Position numbers and translations under genes: made by a program
Notes under the pieces: model-generated
What the model was told of the DNA's origin: nothing
The model's database searches: none
What the model saw: only the letters and a program-made list of their open reading frames with translations
Origin: Phenylobacterium deserti
GTDB taxonomy: Bacteria; Pseudomonadota; Alphaproteobacteria; Caulobacterales; Caulobacteraceae
NCBI GenBank assembly: GCA_945883235.1
Contig: CAMCXF010000024.1
Coordinates: forward strand, 1 to 49,009
DNA length: 49,009 nt
Direction: 5' to 3'
Part shown: positions 8,237 to 16,530 of the stretch, one piece after another
Layout: each line of letters starts with the position of its first letter
How positions within the stretch are numbered: position 1 is the stretch's first letter

Positions 8237-9130
8237 TCACCCGTCCTTCTCCCGCGACTTGACCCAGGCCGCTTTCAGGGTCGCACTGGTGTCGCGGCTG
8301 CCATCGTGGCTCCACCCGGGTCGGCCGAAGACATAACCCAGGACGTGCCGGGGATGGCGCAGGACGTCGGCGGCCATCCCGATCCACTCGTGAAACGCCA
8401 CGCGCAGGATGTTGAACGTCGCAAGGTTCTTGACGATCCCGTAACGGCAAGGTTCCTCGTCCAGCTCGGGCTGGAAGGTGCCGAACAGCTTGTCCCAGAC
8501 AATCAGGATGCCGGCGTAATTGCTGTCGAGGTACCGCGGGTTACGGGCGTGGTGGACCCGGTGGTGCGAGGGCGTGTTGAACACGGCTTCGAACCAGACC
8601 GGCAGCCGTCGGATGGCCTCCGTATGGATCCAGTATTGATAGACCAGGCTGACCCCTTTCTGAATCGCGATCATCGCCGGCGGGAAGCCCAGAAACGCCA
8701 GCGGCAGCCAGAGCGCCCAGGTCCCGGCCAAACCTCCCGTCCAAGTCTGCCGCAGAGCCGTCGACAGATTGTAGTGCTGGGAGGTGTGGTGATTGACATG
8801 CGCCGCCCACCAGAAGCGCCGCTCATGACTGAGACGATGGAACCAGTAGTAGGTCAGATCCTCCAGCAGGATCAGCGCCACCCAGGCCCAGATCGCCGTC
8901 ATCGGAATGTCGAAGACGCGATACTGCCAGGCCCAGATCGCCGCCGCCGCGGCCACGCCCGCCGTCAACAAACCGGCGACGCCCGAGAACAGCCCCATGC
9001 TCAACGAAACCGCCGTATCCCTCGTTTCATAGTTCGCCTTCGCCTTGCCAAAGCGCGCCAGCACGATCTCCAGGATGATCGTGATGATGAACAGCGGCGT
9101 CGCCATCTGAACCGGGTCGAACGCCTTCAC
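8237..9130 (-). CDS. Fatty acid hydroxylase / sterol desaturase family membrane protein
   Basis: An integral membrane di-iron enzyme with several hydrophobic helices and the three His boxes of the family: HRLSH at 98-102, HVNHH at 111-115, and HRVHH at 190-194. Family members hydroxylate or desaturate lipids at the membrane with O2. I place the start at GTG 9130 because it overlaps the upstream gene's stop as GTGA. An in-frame ATG at 9154 would overlap by 28 bp, and ATG 9103 is also possible. The lipid substrate is unknown; candidates include carotenoids, hopanoid-like lipids and fatty acids. Confidence 0.88.
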   Translation of the reverse strand: MKAFDPVQMATPLFIITIILEIVLARFGKAKANYETRDTAVSLSMGLFSGVAGLLTAGVAAAAAIWAWQYRVFDIPMTAIWAWVALILLEDLTYYWFHRLSHERRFWWAAHVNHHTSQHYNLSTALRQTWTGGLAGTWALWLPLAFLGFPPAMIAIQKGVSLVYQYWIHTEAIRRLPVWFEAVFNTPSHHRVHHARNPRYLDSNYAGILIVWDKLFGTFQPELDEEPCRYGIVKNLATFNILRVAFHEWIGMAADVLRHPRHVLGYVFGRPGWSHDGSRDTSATLKAAWVKSREKDG

Positions 9131-9525
9131 GCGGCGAGGTCCTTCGGCGGCCATGAGGGCAATGCAATCGTGGCGACCGGGGCGGCGATGTCAGCCAGAT
9201 CGATGCGAAGTTGACCATTGCGGAAGCTGGAGGATACCGCCTGCGCCCAAGGTATCTGACGCGCCGCAAAGCCATCACCGATCGGGCAGAGCACCAAGGC
9301 CATACCGCCTGAGCGCGCCAGCGCTCCCGAACCATCGGCGGCGACCCAGACGGCGTCCAGTGTCCGGCCTGGAAACTCAACCGCCAGGATTGCGCGCACT
9401 CGCTCGACATCCAGCGGACCGCCAGGTCTGGAAATCCCGACCCACGCGGCCAGCCCGACCAGCGCTGCCACCGCCGCCATCGAGGCGGCCAGTTGGATGA
9501 AGTACGATTTGTCCAAGGCCGACAC
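9127..9525 (-). CDS. Small membrane-anchored hypothetical protein
   Basis: 132 residues starting at GTG 9525. One transmembrane helix near the N-terminus (about 12-33, AASMAAVAALVGLAAWVGI) is followed by a soluble domain that would face the periplasm or cytoplasm. I recognise no domain. Its stop is coupled (GTGA) to the start of the hydroxylase gene, so the two are probably translated together and this protein may be an accessory to it. That role is inferred from position only. Confidence 0.65.
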   Translation of the reverse strand: MSALDKSYFIQLAASMAAVAALVGLAAWVGISRPGGPLDVERVRAILAVEFPGRTLDAVWVAADGSGALARSGGMALVLCPIGDGFAARQIPWAQAVSSSFRNGQLRIDLADIAAPVATIALPSWPPKDLAA

Positions 9526-9655
9526 CCCCGGTCAGTTGTTGCGCCAAAGGTGAGCGGCAGTCTGGTCCGGGTCAAGGAAAAGCCCCCGCGCGACTATGGC
9601 CGTGACGCCTGCCACGGTCGTGCTATCAGTCGCCGCAATATCCAGGAGACGTTTC

Positions 9656-10771
9656 ATGATCGACGCGGTGATCGCTGCCACGGGGCTCTACACGCCACCC
9701 CAGAGCCTTTCCAACGCCGAGTTGGTCGAGACCTTCAACACCTATGTGGAGCGTTTCAACGCCAGCCACGCCGCCGAGATCGAGACCGGCGAGGTGCAGG
9801 CGCTGATCCCCTCCTCCGCAGAGTTCATCGAGAAGGCCTCGGGTATCAAGTCGCGATTCGTGGTGGACAAGAGTGGCCTGATCGACCCCGAGCGGATGGC
9901 CCCCAACATTCCCGAACGCTCCAACAACGAAATCTCAGTACTGGCCGAAATGGCGGTCGAGGCGGCCCGTGAAGCCATCGCCCGCTGGGGCAAGCCGGTC
10001 TCCGAGATCGGCGCGGTAATCTGTGCCGCGTCCAATATGCAGCGCGCCTATCCCGCCATGGCCATCGAAGTGCAGCAGGCATTGGGGATCGAGGGGTTTG
10101 CCTTCGACATGAATGTGGCCTGTTCCTCGGCCACGTTCGGCATCAAGACCGCCGCCGATTTCGTTGCGTCGGGTTCGGCCCGCGCCGTGCTGATGGTCAA
10201 TCCGGAGATCTGCTCCGGCCATTTGAACTTCCGCGACCGCGACAGCCACTTCATCTTCGGCGATGTGGCGACCGCCGTGATCGTCGAGCGTGAGGACACG
10301 GCCATTGGCGGCTGGGACATTCTGGGCACGCGGCTCAAGACCCAGTTCTCCAACAACATCCGCAACAACTTCGGCTTCCTCAACCGAGCCGCACCCGAGG
10401 GCGAAGGTGCCGTCGACAAGCTGTTTGTCCAGGAGGGCCGCAAGGTGTTCCGCGAGGTGGTGCCGATGGTCGCCGAGATGATCATCCAGCACGCCGGCGA
10501 CATCGGCATCGACCCGTCGGGGCTAAAGCGCCTCTGGCTGCATCAAGCCAACATCAACATGAACGTCATGATCGGCAAACGCGTGCTGGGCCGCGATCCT
10601 GAGCCCGGCGAGAACGTCATCATCCTGGACGAGTACGCCAACACCTCGTCGGCCGGCTCGATCATCGCCTTCCACAAGGCGAACGACGATTTTGCCGCGG
10701 GGGAGACCGGCCTGATCTGCTCGTTTGGCGCGGGGTATTCGGCGGGGACTGTGTTTGTGCGCAAGCGTTAA
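9656..10771 (+). CDS. 3-oxoacyl-ACP synthase III family protein (long form)
   Basis: 371 residues of the thiolase fold with the KAS III catalytic triad Cys156 (NVACSSATFG), His296 (WLHQAN) and Asn329 (EYANTSSAGS). It is about 50 residues longer than E. coli FabH (317) and contains an early insert (about 30-60). It resembles the FabH-like enzymes of Pseudomonas and other proteobacteria that use acyl-CoA or medium-chain primers. I chose ATG 9656 because it follows CAGGAGA at good spacing and begins IDAVIAATGLYTPP, the family N-terminus; the upstream 20 codons are not typical. It is a single gene, not in a fab cluster. Confidence 0.88.
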   Translation: MIDAVIAATGLYTPPQSLSNAELVETFNTYVERFNASHAAEIETGEVQALIPSSAEFIEKASGIKSRFVVDKSGLIDPERMAPNIPERSNNEISVLAEMAVEAAREAIARWGKPVSEIGAVICAASNMQRAYPAMAIEVQQALGIEGFAFDMNVACSSATFGIKTAADFVASGSARAVLMVNPEICSGHLNFRDRDSHFIFGDVATAVIVEREDTAIGGWDILGTRLKTQFSNNIRNNFGFLNRAAPEGEGAVDKLFVQEGRKVFREVVPMVAEMIIQHAGDIGIDPSGLKRLWLHQANINMNVMIGKRVLGRDPEPGENVIILDEYANTSSAGSIIAFHKANDDFAAGETGLICSFGAGYSAGTVFVRKR

Positions 10772-10777
10772 CTCTTT

Positions 10778-10813
10778 ACCTCCCCCATCGCCTCGCGATA
10801 GCGGGAGGGGGAG
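10778..10813. repeat. GC-rich interspersed palindromic repeat, copy 1 (half unit)
   Basis: ACCTCCCCC followed by an inner ATCGC/GCGAT stem and AGGGGGAG makes a hairpin between the convergent KAS III and M48 genes. Its outer arms match the first half of the elements at 43109-43172 and 43225-43290. It may act as a bidirectional terminator here, although it lacks a T-run. Confidence 0.6.
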
Positions 10814-10820
10814 TTAGGGT

Positions 10821-11999
10821 TCATTTCGGGTGCCTCGCCTTCCACTCCATAGCCTTGCGCACCCGGCTGCCCACCGACGGATGGCTGTAGAACAGGGTCT
10901 CCTCCAACGCTGAGGGCGTGGCCGCGCGATAGTCGATGGTCTTGACCAGCGCCTTGGCCAGGCCGTCCGGTTCGTTCACCCGTTCCAGCGAAAACGTATC
11001 GGCGTCGGACTCGCCGATCCGGGTGACCGAGTTGAACACCGGGGTCGCCAGCAGACCCAGAACCGCGAACATCATGGCCATCACTGGATATCCGGCCGGG
11101 TCAGCGATGCCCTCGACGTTTCGTGCACCCGCCAGTCGGGCGACGATGGGAAACAGCCGGTCGATCAAAAAGAAGCCGATCATCGCCAGGACGGCGATCG
11201 GCAACGCCCGCCACAGAGCATGAGCCCGGACATAGTGCCCCATCTCATGACCGACCACCGCCCTCACCTCGGCCAGATCCGCGCCTTGCTTGAACATGGT
11301 GTCGCTCATGGCGATGCGGGCGGTGCCGAACAGGCCGGCCACGTTGGCGGTGTAGCGGTTCGACTGCTTTGAACCGTCGTAGATGAAGATCTTGTCGTGT
11401 GGCACGCCGTTGGCCTTGGCCATCACCACAACGGCCTCGCGCATCGGCCCGGGGGGCGCGGGCTCATAGTCGTTGAACAACGGCAGGATGAACACCGGGG
11501 CCAGCACCATGATAGCCAGGATACCTGCCATCGAAAGGCCGCCGCCCCATATCCACCAGGTCCGGGGGGCACGACGGATCAACTGATAGATCACTGTCAT
11601 CGCAACGCTGAACATGACCGCGCCCAGGGCCAGATTGAGAAGCTGCTCGCCGAACCACCCGGCAAACGGCTGGCTGGTCAGGCCGTAACCGGTTTCCCGC
11701 CACCAGTTGGCGTAGGTGTTCCACGGCAGGGTCAGCACGAATTCGATCAGGCCATAGACCACCAGCACCGCCAGCGCCGCCAGCCAGGGTCTTGGACGTT
11801 TCGCCCCCAGTCTCGCCGTGATCCGGGCCAGCACGCCGGACCGCAGCACCAGCCAGGCGACCGCCACGCTGACCACGGCACCCCACAGCAACAGCCAGTG
11901 ACCGCCTTGCGTGTAGGCCTGAGCCTTGGCGTGCGCGGCCGGCGACACGCTCGCCAGATAGGCCGCCGTGGCAGCGGCAGCGTCGAAAGGTTGTGCCAT
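10821..11999 (-). CDS. M48 family membrane metallopeptidase (CAAX protease / Ste24-like)
   Basis: 392 residues. An N-terminal multi-helix region (about 35-190) matches the M48 N-terminal domain of Ste24-type proteases. The zinc site HEMGH is at 251-255, with the distal Glu in the later segment RIGESDADTFSLE. The rest of the C-terminus has two more hydrophobic helices. Bacterial homologues cleave membrane or misfolded substrates at the inner membrane; a prenylated substrate is unlikely in bacteria. The length is close to the usual 400-420. It is divergent from the amidohydrolase, with starts 94 bp apart. Confidence 0.92.
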   Translation of the reverse strand: MAQPFDAAAATAAYLASVSPAAHAKAQAYTQGGHWLLLWGAVVSVAVAWLVLRSGVLARITARLGAKRPRPWLAALAVLVVYGLIEFVLTLPWNTYANWWRETGYGLTSQPFAGWFGEQLLNLALGAVMFSVAMTVIYQLIRRAPRTWWIWGGGLSMAGILAIMVLAPVFILPLFNDYEPAPPGPMREAVVVMAKANGVPHDKIFIYDGSKQSNRYTANVAGLFGTARIAMSDTMFKQGADLAEVRAVVGHEMGHYVRAHALWRALPIAVLAMIGFFLIDRLFPIVARLAGARNVEGIADPAGYPVMAMMFAVLGLLATPVFNSVTRIGESDADTFSLERVNEPDGLAKALVKTIDYRAATPSALEETLFYSHPSVGSRVRKAMEWKARHPK

Positions 12000-12093
12000 T
12001 CAGAAAGCCCCCGTTTGTCGGGAAAAGGCCAGACAGCGGCGCGATTGTCAGGTGTATTCGTCGTTAGGTTCTGATGTCTGGAGAGAGTCTGCA

Positions 12094-13812
12094 ATGCTGC
12101 GTGCCGCACTTCTTGGGACCGCGCTGTGTTTGGTCAGCCTGGCCGCCACCGCCGCGGCGCCCGTTTACGACCTGATCATCCGGGGTGGCGAGATTTACGA
12201 CGGTTCCGGCGGCATGCCGGCCCGTAGCGATATCGCTGTAAAGGGCCAACGGATCGTCTGCGTCGGGGTCTGCAAGGGCACTGCCGCCAGGACCGTTGAC
12301 GCCACGGGCAAGGCCGTCGCACCCGGCTTCATCAACATGCTCTCCTGGTCGAACCAGAGCCTGATCCATGATGGTCGCGGCCTGTCGGTGCTCAAGCAGG
12401 GCGTCACCCTGGAGGTGATGGGCGAAGGCAATTCCATGGGGCCGCTGAACCCGGAGATGAAGCGGTTTGCCCTCCTGCGGCAGGGCGACATCAAATACCC
12501 GATCAGCTGGACGAGCCTGGATGAGTATCTGCGCTTCCTCGAGGCCAAGGGCATCTCGGTGAACGTCGCCTCGTTCATCGGGGCCGAGACCACGCGGGTT
12601 CATGTGCTGGGCGAGGACGACGTGGATCCAACGCCGGAACAGCTCCTGCAGATGCGGAATCTGGTGGTGAAGGCCATGCAGGATGGTGCTCTCGGCGTCG
12701 GGTCATCGCTGATCTATGCGCCCGGCAGCTATGCCGAGACCGATGAACTGGTGGCGCTGACGACCGAGGCCGGACGCTGCGGCGGCATCTACATCAGCCA
12801 TATGCGCTCCGAGGGAAACCGGCTGCTGGAGGCCATCGACGAGCTGATCGCAATCTCGCGGCGCTCCGGTGCGCCGGCCGAGATCTACCATTTGAAGCAG
12901 TCCGGTCGCCAGAACTGGGGCAAGCTGGATGCCGCGATTGCGCGCATCGAAGCCGCCCGGGCCGAGGGCCTGCGGATCACCGCCGACATGTACAACTATC
13001 CGGCCGGCTCCACCGGGCTGGATGCGGCCATGCCAACCTGGGTTCAAGCCGGGGGCTACGAGGCCTGGGCCCAGCGCCTTAAGGACCCGGCGACGCGGGC
13101 CCGGGTGCTGGCGGAGATGCGCGACGCCAAGGGCAATTTCGAGAACCTGATGCTGTCGGCCGGCGCAGAGGGCACGCTGCTGGTGGGGTTCAGGAACCCG
13201 TCGCTGAAACCCCTCACCGGCAAGACCCTGGCCCAGGTCGCAGAGGATCGCGGCGTCAGCGCGCAGGATGCCGCCATCGACCTGGTGATCGAGGACGGCA
13301 GCCGGGTGCAGGTGATCTACTTCCTGATGGACGAGGCCAATGTCGCACGCCAGACCGCCCTGCCCTGGATGAGCTTCGGTTCCGACGCCGAGGGCCGCGC
13401 GCCAGAGGGCCCGTTCCTGCTGTCGTCGACCCATCCACGAGCCTACGGGAACTTCGCGCGGCTGTTGGCGAAGTATGTGCGGGAGGAGAAGCGCCTGTCG
13501 CTGGCCGAGGCGATCCGCAAGCTGACGTCGCTGCCCGCGCACAACCTGGGTCTGCGGGACCGGGGGATGCTGAAGGTCGGGAACTATGCCGACGTGGTGG
13601 TGTTCGATCCGACGACTATCCAGGACCATGCCACGTTCGAAAAGCCGCAGCAGTTCGCCACAGGTGTCAGCGAGGTGGTGGCCAACGGTCAGCTGGCGCT
13701 GGAGCGCGGCGAGGCAACGACCACGCGACCGGGTCAGGTTGTGCGCGGTCGCGGATGGACGGGCTGGAAGGACGGCGGCTGCCGGGTGAGCGCGAAGGAC
13801 TGGCGCTGGTAG
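12094..13812 (+). CDS. Exported amidohydrolase, D-aminoacylase-like, with altered metal site
   Basis: 572 residues with a signal peptide (MLRAALLGTALCLVSLAATAAA) followed by VYDLIIRGGEIYDGSG, the usual beginning of N-acyl-D-amino-acid deacylases. The start ATG 12094 follows GGAGAGAG; upstream in-frame codons do not look coding. His236 (ISHMRSE), His266 (YHLKQSG) and Asp431 (GSDAE) match family metal and catalytic positions. The normal H-x-H after the first strand is replaced: GFINMLSWSN at 78-87. The usual GNCG cysteine ligand is replaced by GEGNSMGP at 110-117. It is thus a variant subgroup, probably periplasmic, with the substrate unknown (D-aminoacyl compounds or cyclic amides are plausible). 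Confidence 0.85.
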   Translation: MLRAALLGTALCLVSLAATAAAPVYDLIIRGGEIYDGSGGMPARSDIAVKGQRIVCVGVCKGTAARTVDATGKAVAPGFINMLSWSNQSLIHDGRGLSVLKQGVTLEVMGEGNSMGPLNPEMKRFALLRQGDIKYPISWTSLDEYLRFLEAKGISVNVASFIGAETTRVHVLGEDDVDPTPEQLLQMRNLVVKAMQDGALGVGSSLIYAPGSYAETDELVALTTEAGRCGGIYISHMRSEGNRLLEAIDELIAISRRSGAPAEIYHLKQSGRQNWGKLDAAIARIEAARAEGLRITADMYNYPAGSTGLDAAMPTWVQAGGYEAWAQRLKDPATRARVLAEMRDAKGNFENLMLSAGAEGTLLVGFRNPSLKPLTGKTLAQVAEDRGVSAQDAAIDLVIEDGSRVQVIYFLMDEANVARQTALPWMSFGSDAEGRAPEGPFLLSSTHPRAYGNFARLLAKYVREEKRLSLAEAIRKLTSLPAHNLGLRDRGMLKVGNYADVVVFDPTTIQDHATFEKPQQFATGVSEVVANGQLALERGEATTTRPGQVVRGRGWTGWKDGGCRVSAKDWRW

Positions 13813-13818
13813 CCCGGA

Positions 13819-16512
13819 CTACCGGTCCTTCTCCCGCTCCCCGATCGCCGCCTGAGCCGCCGCAAGCCGCGCGATCGGCACGCGGTAGGGGGAGCAGCTG
13901 ACGTAGTCGAGACCCACGCTCTCGCAGAACTGAATGCTGGCCGGGTCGCCGCCATGTTCGCCGCAGATGCCCAGCTTGACGTCGGGACGCACTGCCCTGC
14001 CCCGCTCGGTGGCGATGCGGATCAGGTCGCCGACGCCTTCCTGATCGAGGGTGACGAAGGGGTCGCGTTCAAAGATGCCCTTGTCGATGTAGGCGTTCAG
14101 GAAGCGGCCACTGTCATCGCGGCTGATGCCGAAGGTGGTCTGGGTCAGGTCGTTGGTGCCGAACGAGAAGAACTCGGCGTGCTCGGCCAAGTCGCCGGCG
14201 CGGATGGCCGCCCGGGGCAGTTCGACCATGGTGCCGACCATGTACTCGATGGAGACGCCCTGCTCGGCGAGCACTTCTTTCGCTGTCCGATCCGTCAGTT
14301 CGCGCAGGAACTTCATCTCTTCGCCCTTGGCGACCAGGGGATGCATGATCTCCGGGATCGGTGCCGGGCGGCCGTCGGCGACCACCTGGCAGGCGGCCTC
14401 GATGATGGCGCGAACCTGCATCTCGTAGATCTCGGGATAGGAGACGCCAAGGCGGCAGCCGCGATGACCCAGCATGGGGTTCACTTCGTGCAGCTCCTGG
14501 GCCCGACGCAATAGCTTGGCCGGATCGAGGCCCGTAGCCTCAGCCACCGCAGCCAGGTCCTCCTCGGAGTGTGGCAGGAACTCATGCAACGGCGGATCGA
14601 GCAGCCGGATGGTCACCGGTAGGCCCTCCATGATTTTGAATATTTCCACAAAATCCGCACGTTGCATCGGCAAAATCTTGGCCAGCGCCTGCTTCCGACC
14701 GGCGGCATCGTCGGCCAGGATCATCTCCCGCACCGCAGCGATCCGGGCAGGGTCAAAGAACATGTGCTCGGTACGGCAGAGACCGATCCCCTCGGCCCCG
14801 AACTGGCGGGCAACCTGGGCGTCCAGAGCCGTTTCGGCGTTGGCGCGCACCTTCAGCCGGCGGACCGCATCCGCCCACACCATCAGCGATCCGAAGTCCC
14901 CGGACAACTCCGGCTCGATCATCTTTACGAAGCCCTGCAGCACTTCACCGGTCGAACCGTCGATGGTGACGATGTCATGGGCCCGGATCGTCTTGCCCCG
15001 CGCCCGGAACTCCCCGGCCCGTGTGTCAATATGGATCTCGCCGGCACCAGAGACGCAAGGCCGTCCCATGCCACGTGCCACAACGGCCGCGTGACTGGTC
15101 ATGCCGCCGCGGGCCGTGACGATACCGCGCGCGGCATCCATGCCGCGGATGTCCTCAGGGCTGGTCTCCTCGCGGACCAGGATCACCGCCTCGCCGGCGA
15201 GGCCCAGCTTTTCCGCTTCCTCAGCCGTGAACACCACCTTGCCGGTGGCAGCGCCAGGCGACGCCGGCAGGCCTGTGGCGATCACATCGCGTGGGCTCGA
15301 CGGGTCTATGGTCGGGTGCAACAGCTGGTCAAGAGATGCGGGATCGACCCGCATCACCGCTTCGGCGTGGGTGATGAGGCCCTCATTGGCCAGGTCAACC
15401 GCGATCCTCAGCGCCGCCTTGGCGGTGCGTTTGCCGTTTCTGGTTTGAAGCATGTAGAGCCGCCCTTGCTCTACGGTGAACTCGATATCCTGCATATCGC
15501 GGTAGTGGGTCTCCAGCCGCTCCACCACCGCCTTGAACTGGGTGAACACCTCGGGCAGCGCCTCTTCCATCGAGGGGTTGGCGTCGCCCATTTCCTCGCC
15601 GGCGATCTTGGTCAGCGGCTGCGGGGTTCGGATGCCGGCGACCACGTCCTCGCCCTGGGCATTGATCAGGAACTCGCCGTAGAGGCGGTTGGCACCGGTC
15701 GACGGGTTGCGGGTGAATGCCACTCCGGTAGCGGAGCCATTGCCCATGTTGCCGAACACCATCGACTGGATGTTGACGGCAGTCCCCCAGCTTTCCGGGA
15801 TGTCATGCATTCGGCGGTAGAACTTCGCCCGGTCGTTCATCCAGCTGGCGAACACCGCACCGACGGCTCCCCAAAGCTGCTGGTGCGGGTCCTGCGGGAA
15901 TGGCGTGCCGAGATCGCGTTCGACGGCTTCCTTGTACTCGGCGACGACGGCTTCCCAATCCTCAGCGGACAGGCCGGTGTCCACATAGACCTCAAGGCGG
16001 TCCTTATGGTCGTCGAGGATCTCCTCGAACATGTGGTGATCCAGCCCGAGCACTACGGCGGAATACATCTGGATGAAGCGCCGGTAGCTGTCGAAGGCAA
16101 ACCGGCGGTCGCCAGACAATTTGGCCAACCCCTCGACCGTCTGGTCGTTGAGACCCAGGTTCAGCACCGTGTCCATCATGCCGGGCATCGAGGCCCGCGC
16201 GCCGGAGCGGACCGAAACCAACAGAGGGTTGGCGGCGTCGCCAAACAGTTTGCCCGTGACCAGCTCAACGGCCTTCAGGCCCTCGGCGACCTGCGTGGTG
16301 AGCCCCGCAGGATAGGATTTCTCATTCGAGTAGTAGTGAACGCAGGCCTCGGTCGTGACCGTAAATCCGGGGGGAACGGGCAGTCCCAGGGACGACATCT
16401 CGGCCAGATTGGCACCCTTGCCACCCAGTAGGTCCTTCATGGAGGCGTCGCCATCGGCCGAGCCACCACCGAAGGCATAGACCCAGCGCGTCTTCACCAT
16501 CGTATCGACCAT
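13819..16512 (-). CDS. ppdK: Pyruvate, phosphate dikinase
   Basis: 897 residues, typical length. It interconverts pyruvate, ATP and Pi with PEP, AMP and PPi. The N-terminal ATP-grasp part starts WVYAFGGGSADGDASMKDLLGGKGANLAEM. The phosphorylated His474 sits in GGMTSHAAVVARGMGRPC, and the C-terminal PEP/pyruvate barrel has Cys850 in GICGEHGG. I use ATG 16512, about nine bases after GAGGG, rather than the TTG at 16518, which is too close to the ribosome binding site. It follows glyS by 18 bp and probably shares its transcript. Its likely role is gluconeogenic PEP supply or PEP-pyruvate cycling. Confidence 0.97.
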   Translation of the reverse strand: MVDTMVKTRWVYAFGGGSADGDASMKDLLGGKGANLAEMSSLGLPVPPGFTVTTEACVHYYSNEKSYPAGLTTQVAEGLKAVELVTGKLFGDAANPLLVSVRSGARASMPGMMDTVLNLGLNDQTVEGLAKLSGDRRFAFDSYRRFIQMYSAVVLGLDHHMFEEILDDHKDRLEVYVDTGLSAEDWEAVVAEYKEAVERDLGTPFPQDPHQQLWGAVGAVFASWMNDRAKFYRRMHDIPESWGTAVNIQSMVFGNMGNGSATGVAFTRNPSTGANRLYGEFLINAQGEDVVAGIRTPQPLTKIAGEEMGDANPSMEEALPEVFTQFKAVVERLETHYRDMQDIEFTVEQGRLYMLQTRNGKRTAKAALRIAVDLANEGLITHAEAVMRVDPASLDQLLHPTIDPSSPRDVIATGLPASPGAATGKVVFTAEEAEKLGLAGEAVILVREETSPEDIRGMDAARGIVTARGGMTSHAAVVARGMGRPCVSGAGEIHIDTRAGEFRARGKTIRAHDIVTIDGSTGEVLQGFVKMIEPELSGDFGSLMVWADAVRRLKVRANAETALDAQVARQFGAEGIGLCRTEHMFFDPARIAAVREMILADDAAGRKQALAKILPMQRADFVEIFKIMEGLPVTIRLLDPPLHEFLPHSEEDLAAVAEATGLDPAKLLRRAQELHEVNPMLGHRGCRLGVSYPEIYEMQVRAIIEAACQVVADGRPAPIPEIMHPLVAKGEEMKFLRELTDRTAKEVLAEQGVSIEYMVGTMVELPRAAIRAGDLAEHAEFFSFGTNDLTQTTFGISRDDSGRFLNAYIDKGIFERDPFVTLDQEGVGDLIRIATERGRAVRPDVKLGICGEHGGDPASIQFCESVGLDYVSCSPYRVPIARLAAAQAAIGEREKDR

Positions 16513-16530
16513 CGTCAAATGCCCTCTAAC

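Noticed and set aside
14662..16431. 589-codon open frame on the plus strand opposite ppdK
   Set aside because: Antisense to ppdK, His- and Arg-rich, with no domain or ribosome binding site.
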